From an uncultured Actinomyces sp. (GTDB taxonomy: Bacteria; Actinomycetota; Actinomycetes; Actinomycetales; Actinomycetaceae): DNA of 10,745 bases. The DNA lies in contig CAJZFF010000030.1 in NCBI GenBank assembly GCA_915069725.1, positions 1-10,745 of the forward strand, in the 5' to 3' direction. Positions within the stretch are counted from its first letter, which is position 1. The number at the start of each line of letters is the position of its first letter. The translations under genes were made by a program, and so were the position numbers. Below the pieces are notes generated by a model. It was not told where the DNA came from, did no database searches, and was given only the letters and a program-made list of their open reading frames with translations. Positions 1 through 6,300 of the stretch are shown piece by piece.

Positions 1-1
1 G

Positions 2-1513
2 GATGGGCTGGACATCGTCCTGGGCGGCAGGGCCGCCGAGGCTCAGGCGATGACGGTGCCGGCCGTCCTGGGTCCTGGTGATGGCTGGTCGGCGTGCATC
101 GATCTGGCTGATCCCGGCGTCGAGCTGGCGACTTACCCGCTGAGCTGGAGTGCCGTATCGCAGGACGAGCCCGATCGTAAGGTCGAGGGGGCCTGCCTGG
201 CCGGGGAGGGGATCGACGGTCCGGCCACCGAGGTCCCCATTGCCGCGGCGGCCACTAGCTGCGTGGCGGAACCCGATGGCGATGTCACCGGGGCGGATGC
301 CGAGCGCCCGGCGCGCCGCGCGAGAATCCTCACCCGCACGGACGGCTCCGTGGCCGTCGCTGTCATCCCCCCGCTGACTCCTGGCGAACGCTCACGACGG
401 GGCCACCGGCTCCTCATCGAGCGCGAGGCGGGCCCCCTGAGACCGGGAGTGTTCCTGGAGTCCTTCGGTGGCCGCAGCGGGGGAGACAACCCGGCCGCCA
501 TCTGCGAGGATCTGGCGACCCACGGCGTGGGGGCGCCCCTGTGGTGGTCGGTTGTCGACGGGACGGTTCGCGTGCCGACGGGCGCACGCCCCGTCGTCGT
601 CGGATCCCCGCAGTGGGTGGAGGCGCTGCGCACCTCACGTGTCATCGTCACCAACGACCACCTCCCCTCCTGGTTCTCCAAGCGTGAGGGCCAGCACCTG
701 CTCCAGACCTGGCACGGCACTCCGATCAAGAAGCTGCTGCACGACGCGCCGAAAGCCGTCACCCTGAGATACCGGCGACTCATGGACCGCCAGGTCCCCC
801 AGTGGGACCTGCTGCTCGCCCAGAGCCCGCAGGCCGCTCGGCGCCTTCAGCAGGCACTGGGATACCGCGGGCCGGTTCGGGTGGGGGAGTACCCCCGCAA
901 CGTGAGGCTGCTCGGAGGCGCTGAAGTACGGCGACGGGCGCGCCACGAGCTCGGTATCGCTCCGGGAAAGCCGGTCATTCTCTACGCCCCGACCTGGCGC
1001 GAGAGCCTGCGGCCCTCGACGGGTGCAGCCGGCTGCGCCACCGTGCACGGGCCGGGGCCTGTGGGGGAGCTGGACGGGCCGCGTCTGGCTGAGCTCCTCG
1101 ATGCGGTGGTCCTCATGCGCAGCCACCACATGAACCGGGGCGGATGCGTCCCGGGGATGATCGATGTCAGTGGGTACCCGAGTGTCGAGGAGCTCATGCT
1201 GGCGGCCGACATCCTGGTCTCGGACTACTCGAGCATCTTCTTCGACTTCGCTCTGACCGGGAAACCTGCAGTGGTCTATACACCCGACCTGGCCTCCTAC
1301 CGAGATGTCGAAAGGGGCCTGTACGGTGACTGGCCCCTAGGCTCGGGACTGCCGGTCGCCGTCGACCACGATGAGCTCACATCCCACCTGCAGCGGCTCC
1401 TCGGCAATATCGACGCCGCTGAGGGGCGCTGCTCCCCACGGGAGGTGGATCCCGCGCCGATCCTGGACAACCTCACGTGGATCCGGGGATGGATCGCCCG
1501 TTTCCTGAGTTGA
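2..1513 (+). CDS. CDP-glycerol glycerophosphotransferase (TagB/TagF-like), 5'-partial
   Basis: Predicted to transfer glycerol phosphate from CDP-glycerol to a growing teichoic-acid-type polymer at the cytoplasmic membrane face. The C-terminal half is a clear Glyphos_transf domain (PF04464 type). Numbering from the ATG at 50, it carries WHGTPIK at 221-227, APTWR at 313-317, R357-S-H359 (the RxH motif) and SDYSSIFFDF at 391-400. The HGT histidine (H222) and the RxH histidine (H359) correspond to the two histidines known to be essential in TagF. Before the domain is an ESFGGRSGGDNP stretch typical of the family. The frame stays open upstream of the ATG at 50 back to base 2, and that ATG has no good ribosome binding site. 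I therefore infer the true start is outside the window and the missing N-terminus may hold another domain, such as a GT2 domain. The gene ends in TGA at 1511-1513, followed by a 264-bp gap before tagD. The family is certain; exact polymer role (primase or polymerase) is not. Confidence 0.88.
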   Translation, partial: DGLDIVLGGRAAEAQAMTVPAVLGPGDGWSACIDLADPGVELATYPLSWSAVSQDEPDRKVEGACLAGEGIDGPATEVPIAAAATSCVAEPDGDVTGADAERPARRARILTRTDGSVAVAVIPPLTPGERSRRGHRLLIEREAGPLRPGVFLESFGGRSGGDNPAAICEDLATHGVGAPLWWSVVDGTVRVPTGARPVVVGSPQWVEALRTSRVIVTNDHLPSWFSKREGQHLLQTWHGTPIKKLLHDAPKAVTLRYRRLMDRQVPQWDLLLAQSPQAARRLQQALGYRGPVRVGEYPRNVRLLGGAEVRRRARHELGIAPGKPVILYAPTWRESLRPSTGAAGCATVHGPGPVGELDGPRLAELLDAVVLMRSHHMNRGGCVPGMIDVSGYPSVEELMLAADILVSDYSSIFFDFALTGKPAVVYTPDLASYRDVERGLYGDWPLGSGLPVAVDHDELTSHLQRLLGNIDAAEGRCSPREVDPAPILDNLTWIRGWIARFLS

Positions 1514-1526
1514 TAAGCGACCGGAA

Positions 1527-1545
1527 GGGCGGATGAACACCGCCT
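1527..1545 (+). terminator. weak hairpin just after the first gene, possible terminator
   Basis: GGCGG (1528-1532) and CCGCC (1540-1544) form a five-base-pair stem with a seven-base loop, extended by a G-T pair at 1527/1545. It begins 14 bases after the stop codon. No run of T follows, so it is not a classical intrinsic terminator. It could be an actinobacterial T-less terminator or chance in GC-rich DNA. Confidence 0.22.
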
Positions 1546-1581
1546 CTCAAAAGAACTGGAAAGAATAATTGTGACGAGAGT

Positions 1582-1608
1582 GTGAGGCGGAGAGAAAGGT
1601 GAGGCGGA
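1582..1608 (+). repeat. 10-bp direct repeat upstream of tagD
   Basis: GTGAGGCGGA occurs at 1582-1591 and again at 1599-1608, start-to-start distance 17 bases, separated by GAGAAAG. Tandem half-sites upstream of a gene can be binding sites for a regulator, but no partner protein is visible and the spacing is not a whole number of helical turns. The repeat is real in the sequence; its function is unknown. Confidence 0.45.
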
Positions 1609-1764
1609 ACTCTCTGTGATATTCGACGGCGAACATCGGGTATTTCGGCGGCATATCGGTATCGCATCGATTCTATGACATCTTCGATATTGGTTCTCGG
1701 GGTGGGGAATACTCACGGTGGTTTGTCCGGAGTGTTGTTGAGGGCGAGCCTCGAACGTCCAACC

Positions 1765-1770
1765 AGGAAG
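1765..1770 (+). promoter_or_regulatory. ribosome binding site of tagD
   Basis: AGGAAG lies seven bases before the ATG at 1778. It supports that ATG as the start, which also gives the exact N-terminus expected for the TagD family. Confidence 0.75.
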
Positions 1771-1777
1771 TGACCCC

Positions 1778-2170
1778 ATGAAGCGCGTGATTACCTATGG
1801 CACATATGACCTGCTCCACTATGGTCATATTGCGTTGCTGAAGCGTGCGCGAGCGCTGGGGGACTTCCTGATGGTGGCGCTGTCCAGTGATGAGTTCAAT
1901 GCCGGAAAGGGTAAGCAGGCCTACTTCTCCTACGAGGAGCGCAAGGTGATGCTCGAGGCCATCCGGTATGTCGATCTCGTGGTGCCCGAGCTGACCTGGG
2001 GTCAGAAGACCGAGGATATCGCCAAATACGGTATTGATGTCTTCGTCATGGGGGACGACTGGAACGGCGAGTTCGACGACCAGCTCAAGGGTCTGTGTGA
2101 GGTCGTCTACCTCCCGCGGACTCCCGAGGTCTCAACGACTCGGATCAAGAGTGATATGCGCCTGGGCTGA
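1778..2170 (+). CDS. tagD: glycerol-3-phosphate cytidylyltransferase
   Basis: Converts CTP and sn-glycerol-3-phosphate to CDP-glycerol and pyrophosphate, supplying the activated donor for the CDP-glycerol phosphotransferases on either side. The 130-residue length equals that of well-known TagD proteins (about 129-130). All signature elements are present: the N-terminal GTYDLLHYGH with the HxGH nucleotide-binding motif at H14-H17, the VFVMGDDW segment in the middle, and RTPEVSTT at 114-121, the nucleotidyltransferase RTxGISTT-type motif. It is a small soluble cytoplasmic enzyme. It stands alone, with a 264-bp gap before and a 140-bp gap after, rather than overlapping its neighbours. Its first third uses more A/T-ending codons (TAT, CAT, ATT, TTG) than the flanking glycosyltransferases, possibly a trace of separate history. 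Assignment is close to certain; in this context tagD is preferred over tarD/gct only by convention. Confidence 0.96.
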   Translation: MKRVITYGTYDLLHYGHIALLKRARALGDFLMVALSSDEFNAGKGKQAYFSYEERKVMLEAIRYVDLVVPELTWGQKTEDIAKYGIDVFVMGDDWNGEFDDQLKGLCEVVYLPRTPEVSTTRIKSDMRLG

Positions 2171-2310
2171 GTGGTGCGCTGAGTAGCGACTCGCTGTGCG
2201 GGCTGTATCGAGGGCCGGGCGGAGGTCCGGGTCGAGGCTTGCTGCATGCTGTGTCAAATGGCGCAGGATTTAATACGCGTAATGTTCATACTGAAATAAG
2301 GGCGACCATC
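2171..2310 (+). other. leader between tagD and the large TPR/transferase gene
   Basis: This 140-base gap starts with small overlapping inverted repeats: CGCT 2177-2180, AGCG 2185-2188 and CGCT 2192-2195 allow two mutually exclusive hairpins. It turns A+T-rich from about 2253 to 2300, where an 8-base palindrome TACGCGTA sits at 2274-2281. Weak -10-like hexamers are TAATAC (2271-2276) and CATACT (2287-2292), without good -35 partners. A promoter here is plausible but not shown. An in-frame TTG at 2239 would extend the next gene into this region, but it lacks a ribosome binding site and the extension does not look like protein. Confidence 0.35.
2298..2302 (+). promoter_or_regulatory. ribosome binding site deciding the start at 2311
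   Basis: AAGGG lies eight bases before the ATG at 2311. This choice is preferred over the upstream in-frame TTG at 2239 and the downstream ATG at 2338, neither of which has a comparable site. Confidence 0.6.
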
Positions 2311-5300
2311 ATGAGTAAGGATGCTGTTCTCAGAAAAATGGGGCGTGCTGTTTCCGGCCGCCTGCAGCTGCCGGCCACCACCCGGCTGGTGCGCTATGCC
2401 GCCGCCAGGGAGTACGAGGACGGTAACCTGGCCGAGGCCAAGCGTCTGTATGAAAAGCTCTCTGAGAGCGGCCACGACACGGCCAGCCGGTTGCGGCTGG
2501 GGGTCATCGCAGAGCGTCAGGAACGGTTCGAGGCGGCCTTGAGAACCTATACCGAGGTGGCCGACCGCGACCCCTCCTGTGGAGAGGCCTTCTACCGTGC
2601 CGGCTGCCTCCTCAAGCGACAGGATGACCCAGAAGGGGCCTCCGTCTTCTTCTCACGAGCCCTCTCCTCGGGGGTGCGGGACCGGCGCTACTCGGAGAAC
2701 CTGCTCGCCTGCCTGCCCGCGAGCACCCCGCAGTGGCAGCGCCTGGAGGTTCTGCTCTCCGGACTGCCGGAGCACGAGAACGACGCCGCCTGGCTGCGCA
2801 AGCTCCTTCAGGCTCAGCTTCACCTGGGGCTCAACGGACCGGCCAGGTGCACCCTGGACGCCCTGGCCGACATCGATGAGCTCAGCGCGCAGGAGCTCTT
2901 CGAGCAGGGGGTCATCGCCCACCGTGAGGGTGATCGGGCCTCCGCCGCCGCCAGCTTCGCCGCCGCCTGCAAGGCCGCCGGAGGAAAGGCCTGCAGCAAG
3001 GGGCCGGCCCAGTTCGCGTGCTCCCGGGGCGACTGGAGGCTGGCGGCCGAGCTCTTCGAGATCTACCCCGGCGAGGGGATGTCGAGGGTGGAGCGGGCCT
3101 ACGAGCTGGCCTACTGCCTGGACCGTCTGCGCGAGCACGAGCGGGCACAAGGGCAGTACGCCCTGGCCGCCTCACTGGACACCGGCAACGGGAACACTCT
3201 TTACAAGTTGGGACTCGCCTCGGAACGTGTCGGCGACCTCGCCACCGCGGAGCGCTCGTACCAGGAGGCCCTGCGGACGCTCAAGAAGCCCGCACGCAGC
3301 TGGTGGAACTATCGCCGTGGGGTCTGCCTGGCAAGGCTGGGACGCTACGACGAGGCGCTGGCCTCCTTCTGGGCCTACCTGGGGCCGGCTCCGCGCGGGC
3401 TGGCTTCGGTGTCCAAGCAGCTGGCCAGCACGGGCTTCCTCGACCTGGTCCGCGCGAAGAGCACACCCCCGCCTCGGCAGCGGCCGGAGGATCTGGTCGA
3501 GTCCACCATCGGCGATGTCATGCTCGGCCTTCACGAGGCTCTCAGCTCCCACAACCCCGCGGGTGATCCCGGCGCCGGTGAGGTGATCCCGCCCGCCGCA
3601 GCGCAGGCTGCCGCTCAGTCCATCCGGCATATCCTCCCGCTGGTTCTCAAGGGGGACCGGAACCACCGCCTGGTCCTGGCCCAGCTGGCCCAGGACGCCG
3701 GGCAGGTGGAGCTCGCCTGCGAGATCCTCGAGCAGGCCGAGGAGTTCGGCTGCAAGGACGGGCTGGACCCGCGGGCCTATGGACGCACCGCGACAGCCGC
3801 CCGCAACATCCGCTACGCCGAGGCCCTGGAGGTCCTTCCCGTCAGCCCCCACCTGGTGCTGTGGGAGTCCAACCACGGCGCCTCGATCGGCTGTCACCCC
3901 CTGGCCATCTTCCGGTGGATGGTGGACCGGCCGGAGTACTCCCACCTGTTGCACGTGTGGGCCGTCAATGACCTCGGTGCCATCCCCGCGGATCTGCTGG
4001 GGCGTCGCAACGTCGTCTTCGTCCCCCTGCACAGCACCGAGTACATGCAGTACCTCGCCACCGCCGGGTACCTCGTCAATAACGTCTCCTTCGCCCCCTA
4101 CTTCGTGCGCCGCCGCGAGCAGCGCTACCTCAACACCTGGCACGGCACCCCCTTCAAGACTCTGGGGCGGTCCATGCGGGGAGGTCTGCTCGACTACGAG
4201 AACCTGCAACGCAACTTCCAGCTGAGCACCACGCTCATGGCGCCCAATGAGCTCACCCGATGGGCGCTGGTCGAGGACCATGATCTGCTCGACGTCTACC
4301 GGGGCCGCACCATCGTCGCCGGCTCCCCCCGACTGGACACCTCGCTGACGATGAGCGCCCAGGAGCGCACGGCGCTGCGAGGTCGCCTGGGACTGGCTGA
4401 GGACGATGAGCGCCGTCTGGTCCTGTTCGCCCCCACCTGGCGCGGCGGGGTCAGCAAGCGGGAGCTGGACCGTGAGGCCCTGGTCGCCGACCTGACCGCC
4501 ATGGCCTCCCGTGACGACGTGCTCGTGGTCTACCGCGCCCACCGTCTGTCCGAGAAGCTGCTGGCCGGCGTCGATCTGCCGGTGAGCGTCGTCCCCAAGG
4601 ACATCGACACCAATGAGCTGCTGGCCGCCGTTGACGTCCTGGTGACTGACTACTCCTCGATCCTCTTCGACTTCCTGCCTCAGAAGCGCCCCATCGTGCT
4701 CTACATGCACGACATCGAGGAGTACCGGGCCGAGCGGGGCCTGTACCTCGATCCCGAGGAGGTCCCCGGGCTGGCCTGCTATGACCGCGCTGAGCTGGCC
4801 TCAGCCATCGGGCGTGCCCTGGCCGGGGAGGGGATCGCGCCCCAGAAGGCCCTCGACCGGTACTGCCCCTACGAGGACGGACAGGCCTCGTCGCGCCTGG
4901 CCCGAGCCTTCTTCGACGACGACCTCGACCACGGACGGCGGGCCATCATCAGGGACCACGCCCTTGAGCCTGCGTCCGGCGACGATTCCCGCAGGCGCCG
5001 CACCCTCCTGTTCCACGCCTCCATGATCCCCAACGGGATCGCCTCCGCCCTCCTGGCCCTCCTGGAGGCGCTCGATCCGGACCTCTACTCGGTCAACCTC
5101 ATCGTTGAGCCCTCCGTCCTGCGCAACAACGAGGACCGTCAGGAGATCTTCCGACGCCTGCCCCGCCACGTCCACGTCATCTGCAAGCCCGGGGCCGCTC
5201 CCTGGCGCATCCACGAACGGGCCTGCGTCAACGACTTCGCCCGGCACCCCGAGGCCTTCACCTCGCAGAGCTTCTGGGACTGCTACTGGGCTTACTACGA

Positions 5301-6300
5301 GCGCGAGACGCGCCGCATCCTGGGCGACTTCGTGCCCGACGCCGCCATCGAGTACGACGGCTACGCCGAGACCTGGGTCTCGCTCATCGCGGCCTGGGGT
5401 CGTCGCGGATCGCGCACCTCCTGCTACCAGCACAACCAGATGGACAACGAGTGCCGGGACAAGTACCCGGGCCTCAAGCGCGTCTTCACCCTCTACAGCG
5501 CTGTCGACGCCGTCGTCGCCGTCAGCCCGGGACTGGCCCGCCACAACCGCAGCGGGCTGGCCGGCCTGGGCGTCGACCTCACCCAGCACCAGCTCTCTGC
5601 CCGCAATCTCCTTAACGTCGAGCGGGTCCGTCTTGGGGTGCAGGCACCGGCCCCCGAGGCCTTCACCGCGCTGAAGAACGGGCACGACATCGTCCTTGCC
5701 ACCATGGGGCGGATGTCGATGGAGAAGAACCAGGCGGCTCTCATCGAGGCGCTCGCCCTTCTGCGCAAGCAGGACGGCACCGAGGGCGGCGGCGCTCAGG
5801 GACTGAACGTCGGCCTGGCGATCGTCGGCTCCGGGGTGCTCGAGGCGACGCTGCGGGCCAGGATCGACTCCCTGGGCCTGTCCGGGCACGTCGCGCTGCT
5901 GGGACAGATGGACAACCCGTTCCCGGTCCTTGAGGGAGCCGACCTGTTCGTCCTGCCGTCCTTGCACGAGGGGCAACCGGTCACTCTGCTGGAGGCGATG
6001 ACACTGGGAACCGGAGTCGTGGCCTCCGACCTTCCGGGCAACCGGGAGCTGGTCGACCTCGGATACGGGGTTCTGAGCGGCACCTCTCCCCAGGACATCG
6101 CCCAGGCGATCCGCTCGGCACTGGCCGAGCCCCGCCTCGCCCACGGAGACTTCGACGTCACCGAGCACAACGCGCGCTCACTGCGGGACACTCTGGCGGC
6201 AGTGCTCGGCCCCGAGGCACTCCACCAGCAGCCCCAGGGGAAGACGGCTTCCAAGAGGCGGCGGCGCAAGCGGGCGGCCTCGCGAGGGACGCCCGCATGA
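2311..6300 (+). CDS. three-module protein: TPR repeats, CDP-glycerol phosphotransferase, GT4 glycosyltransferase
   Basis: A 1329-residue polymer-building enzyme that probably adds both glycerol phosphate and a sugar. Residues about 30-360 form TPR-like helical repeats; clear units lie near 33-120, 196-223 and 263-358, such as the segment ending RYDEALASFWAYLG. These likely bind protein partners. Residues about 515-860 are a Glyphos_transf domain with WHGTPFK from W610, APTWR 707-711, R742-A-H744 and TDYSS 779-783, so both catalytic histidines (H611, H744) are kept. Residues about 895-1300 are a GT-B, GT4-type glycosyltransferase. This domain has the EX7E motif at E1220 and E1228 within SLHEGQPVTLLEAM, and a GRMSMEKN loop earlier. 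The last 20 residues are strongly basic, including KRRRRKR, perhaps for membrane contact. No signal peptide or membrane segment is seen. Domain families are secure; sugar donor, acceptor and order of reactions are unknown. Its stop overlaps the next start by four bases. Confidence 0.88.
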   Translation: MSKDAVLRKMGRAVSGRLQLPATTRLVRYAAAREYEDGNLAEAKRLYEKLSESGHDTASRLRLGVIAERQERFEAALRTYTEVADRDPSCGEAFYRAGCLLKRQDDPEGASVFFSRALSSGVRDRRYSENLLACLPASTPQWQRLEVLLSGLPEHENDAAWLRKLLQAQLHLGLNGPARCTLDALADIDELSAQELFEQGVIAHREGDRASAAASFAAACKAAGGKACSKGPAQFACSRGDWRLAAELFEIYPGEGMSRVERAYELAYCLDRLREHERAQGQYALAASLDTGNGNTLYKLGLASERVGDLATAERSYQEALRTLKKPARSWWNYRRGVCLARLGRYDEALASFWAYLGPAPRGLASVSKQLASTGFLDLVRAKSTPPPRQRPEDLVESTIGDVMLGLHEALSSHNPAGDPGAGEVIPPAAAQAAAQSIRHILPLVLKGDRNHRLVLAQLAQDAGQVELACEILEQAEEFGCKDGLDPRAYGRTATAARNIRYAEALEVLPVSPHLVLWESNHGASIGCHPLAIFRWMVDRPEYSHLLHVWAVNDLGAIPADLLGRRNVVFVPLHSTEYMQYLATAGYLVNNVSFAPYFVRRREQRYLNTWHGTPFKTLGRSMRGGLLDYENLQRNFQLSTTLMAPNELTRWALVEDHDLLDVYRGRTIVAGSPRLDTSLTMSAQERTALRGRLGLAEDDERRLVLFAPTWRGGVSKRELDREALVADLTAMASRDDVLVVYRAHRLSEKLLAGVDLPVSVVPKDIDTNELLAAVDVLVTDYSSILFDFLPQKRPIVLYMHDIEEYRAERGLYLDPEEVPGLACYDRAELASAIGRALAGEGIAPQKALDRYCPYEDGQASSRLARAFFDDDLDHGRRAIIRDHALEPASGDDSRRRRTLLFHASMIPNGIASALLALLEALDPDLYSVNLIVEPSVLRNNEDRQEIFRRLPRHVHVICKPGAAPWRIHERACVNDFARHPEAFTSQSFWDCYWAYYERETRRILGDFVPDAAIEYDGYAETWVSLIAAWGRRGSRTSCYQHNQMDNECRDKYPGLKRVFTLYSAVDAVVAVSPGLARHNRSGLAGLGVDLTQHQLSARNLLNVERVRLGVQAPAPEAFTALKNGHDIVLATMGRMSMEKNQAALIEALALLRKQDGTEGGGAQGLNVGLAIVGSGVLEATLRARIDSLGLSGHVALLGQMDNPFPVLEGADLFVLPSLHEGQPVTLLEAMTLGTGVVASDLPGNRELVDLGYGVLSGTSPQDIAQAIRSALAEPRLAHGDFDVTEHNARSLRDTLAAVLGPEALHQQPQGKTASKRRRRKRAASRGTPA
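6285..6289 (+). promoter_or_regulatory. ribosome binding site inside the previous gene
   Basis: AGGGA lies seven bases before the ATG at 6297, within the coding end of the upstream gene. With the ATGA stop/start overlap at 6297-6300 it supports translational coupling and fixes the start of the GT61 gene. Confidence 0.65.

Larger units (their letters stand above)
1514..1777 (+). other. non-coding gap upstream of tagD, probable promoter region
   Basis: This 264-base stretch is visibly richer in A+T than its surroundings, with runs such as AAGAATAATT near 1561 and TCGATATTGG near 1684. No + strand reading frame in it has coding character. It separates the first gene from tagD, so tagD probably has its own promoter here. 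Candidate -10-like hexamers are TATGAC at 1674-1679 and AATACT at 1708-1713. Neither has a convincing -35 at the usual 16-18 base spacing, so I do not place a promoter. A direct repeat lies in its first half. Confidence 0.4.

Noticed and set aside
1514..1777. Possible small gene or RNA in the gap before tagD
   Set aside because: Open frames here on the - strand are shadows running in from the neighbouring gene, and no stable long hairpin or known RNA motif is visible.
2274..2281. 8-base palindrome TACGCGTA in the leader of the large gene, considered as an operator
   Set aside because: Too short and not extended by flanking symmetry; no related copy found near the other genes.
2239..2310. TTG-initiated extension of the large transferase gene
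   Set aside because: No ribosome binding site, A+T-rich, and the extension does not look like coding sequence. ATG 2311 has AAGGG at good spacing.
3172..4710. Long antisense open frame (512 codons) opposite the large transferase gene
   Set aside because: Its translation is low-complexity and rich in Gly, Val, Gln and Asp, the usual shadow of a GC-rich gene. The + strand frame has clear catalytic motifs here.
196..4837. Identical 20-base string (CCTGGCCGGGGAGGGGATCG) at 196-215 and 4818-4837
   Set aside because: Both copies are in coding frame and encode LAGEGI at non-equivalent places in the two transferases. Surrounding bases diverge at once, so it is most likely chance under strong GC and codon bias.
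4801..6168. Antisense open frame of 455 codons opposite the GT4 domain
   Set aside because: Composition is typical of a reverse-strand shadow; no domain or ribosome binding site supports it.
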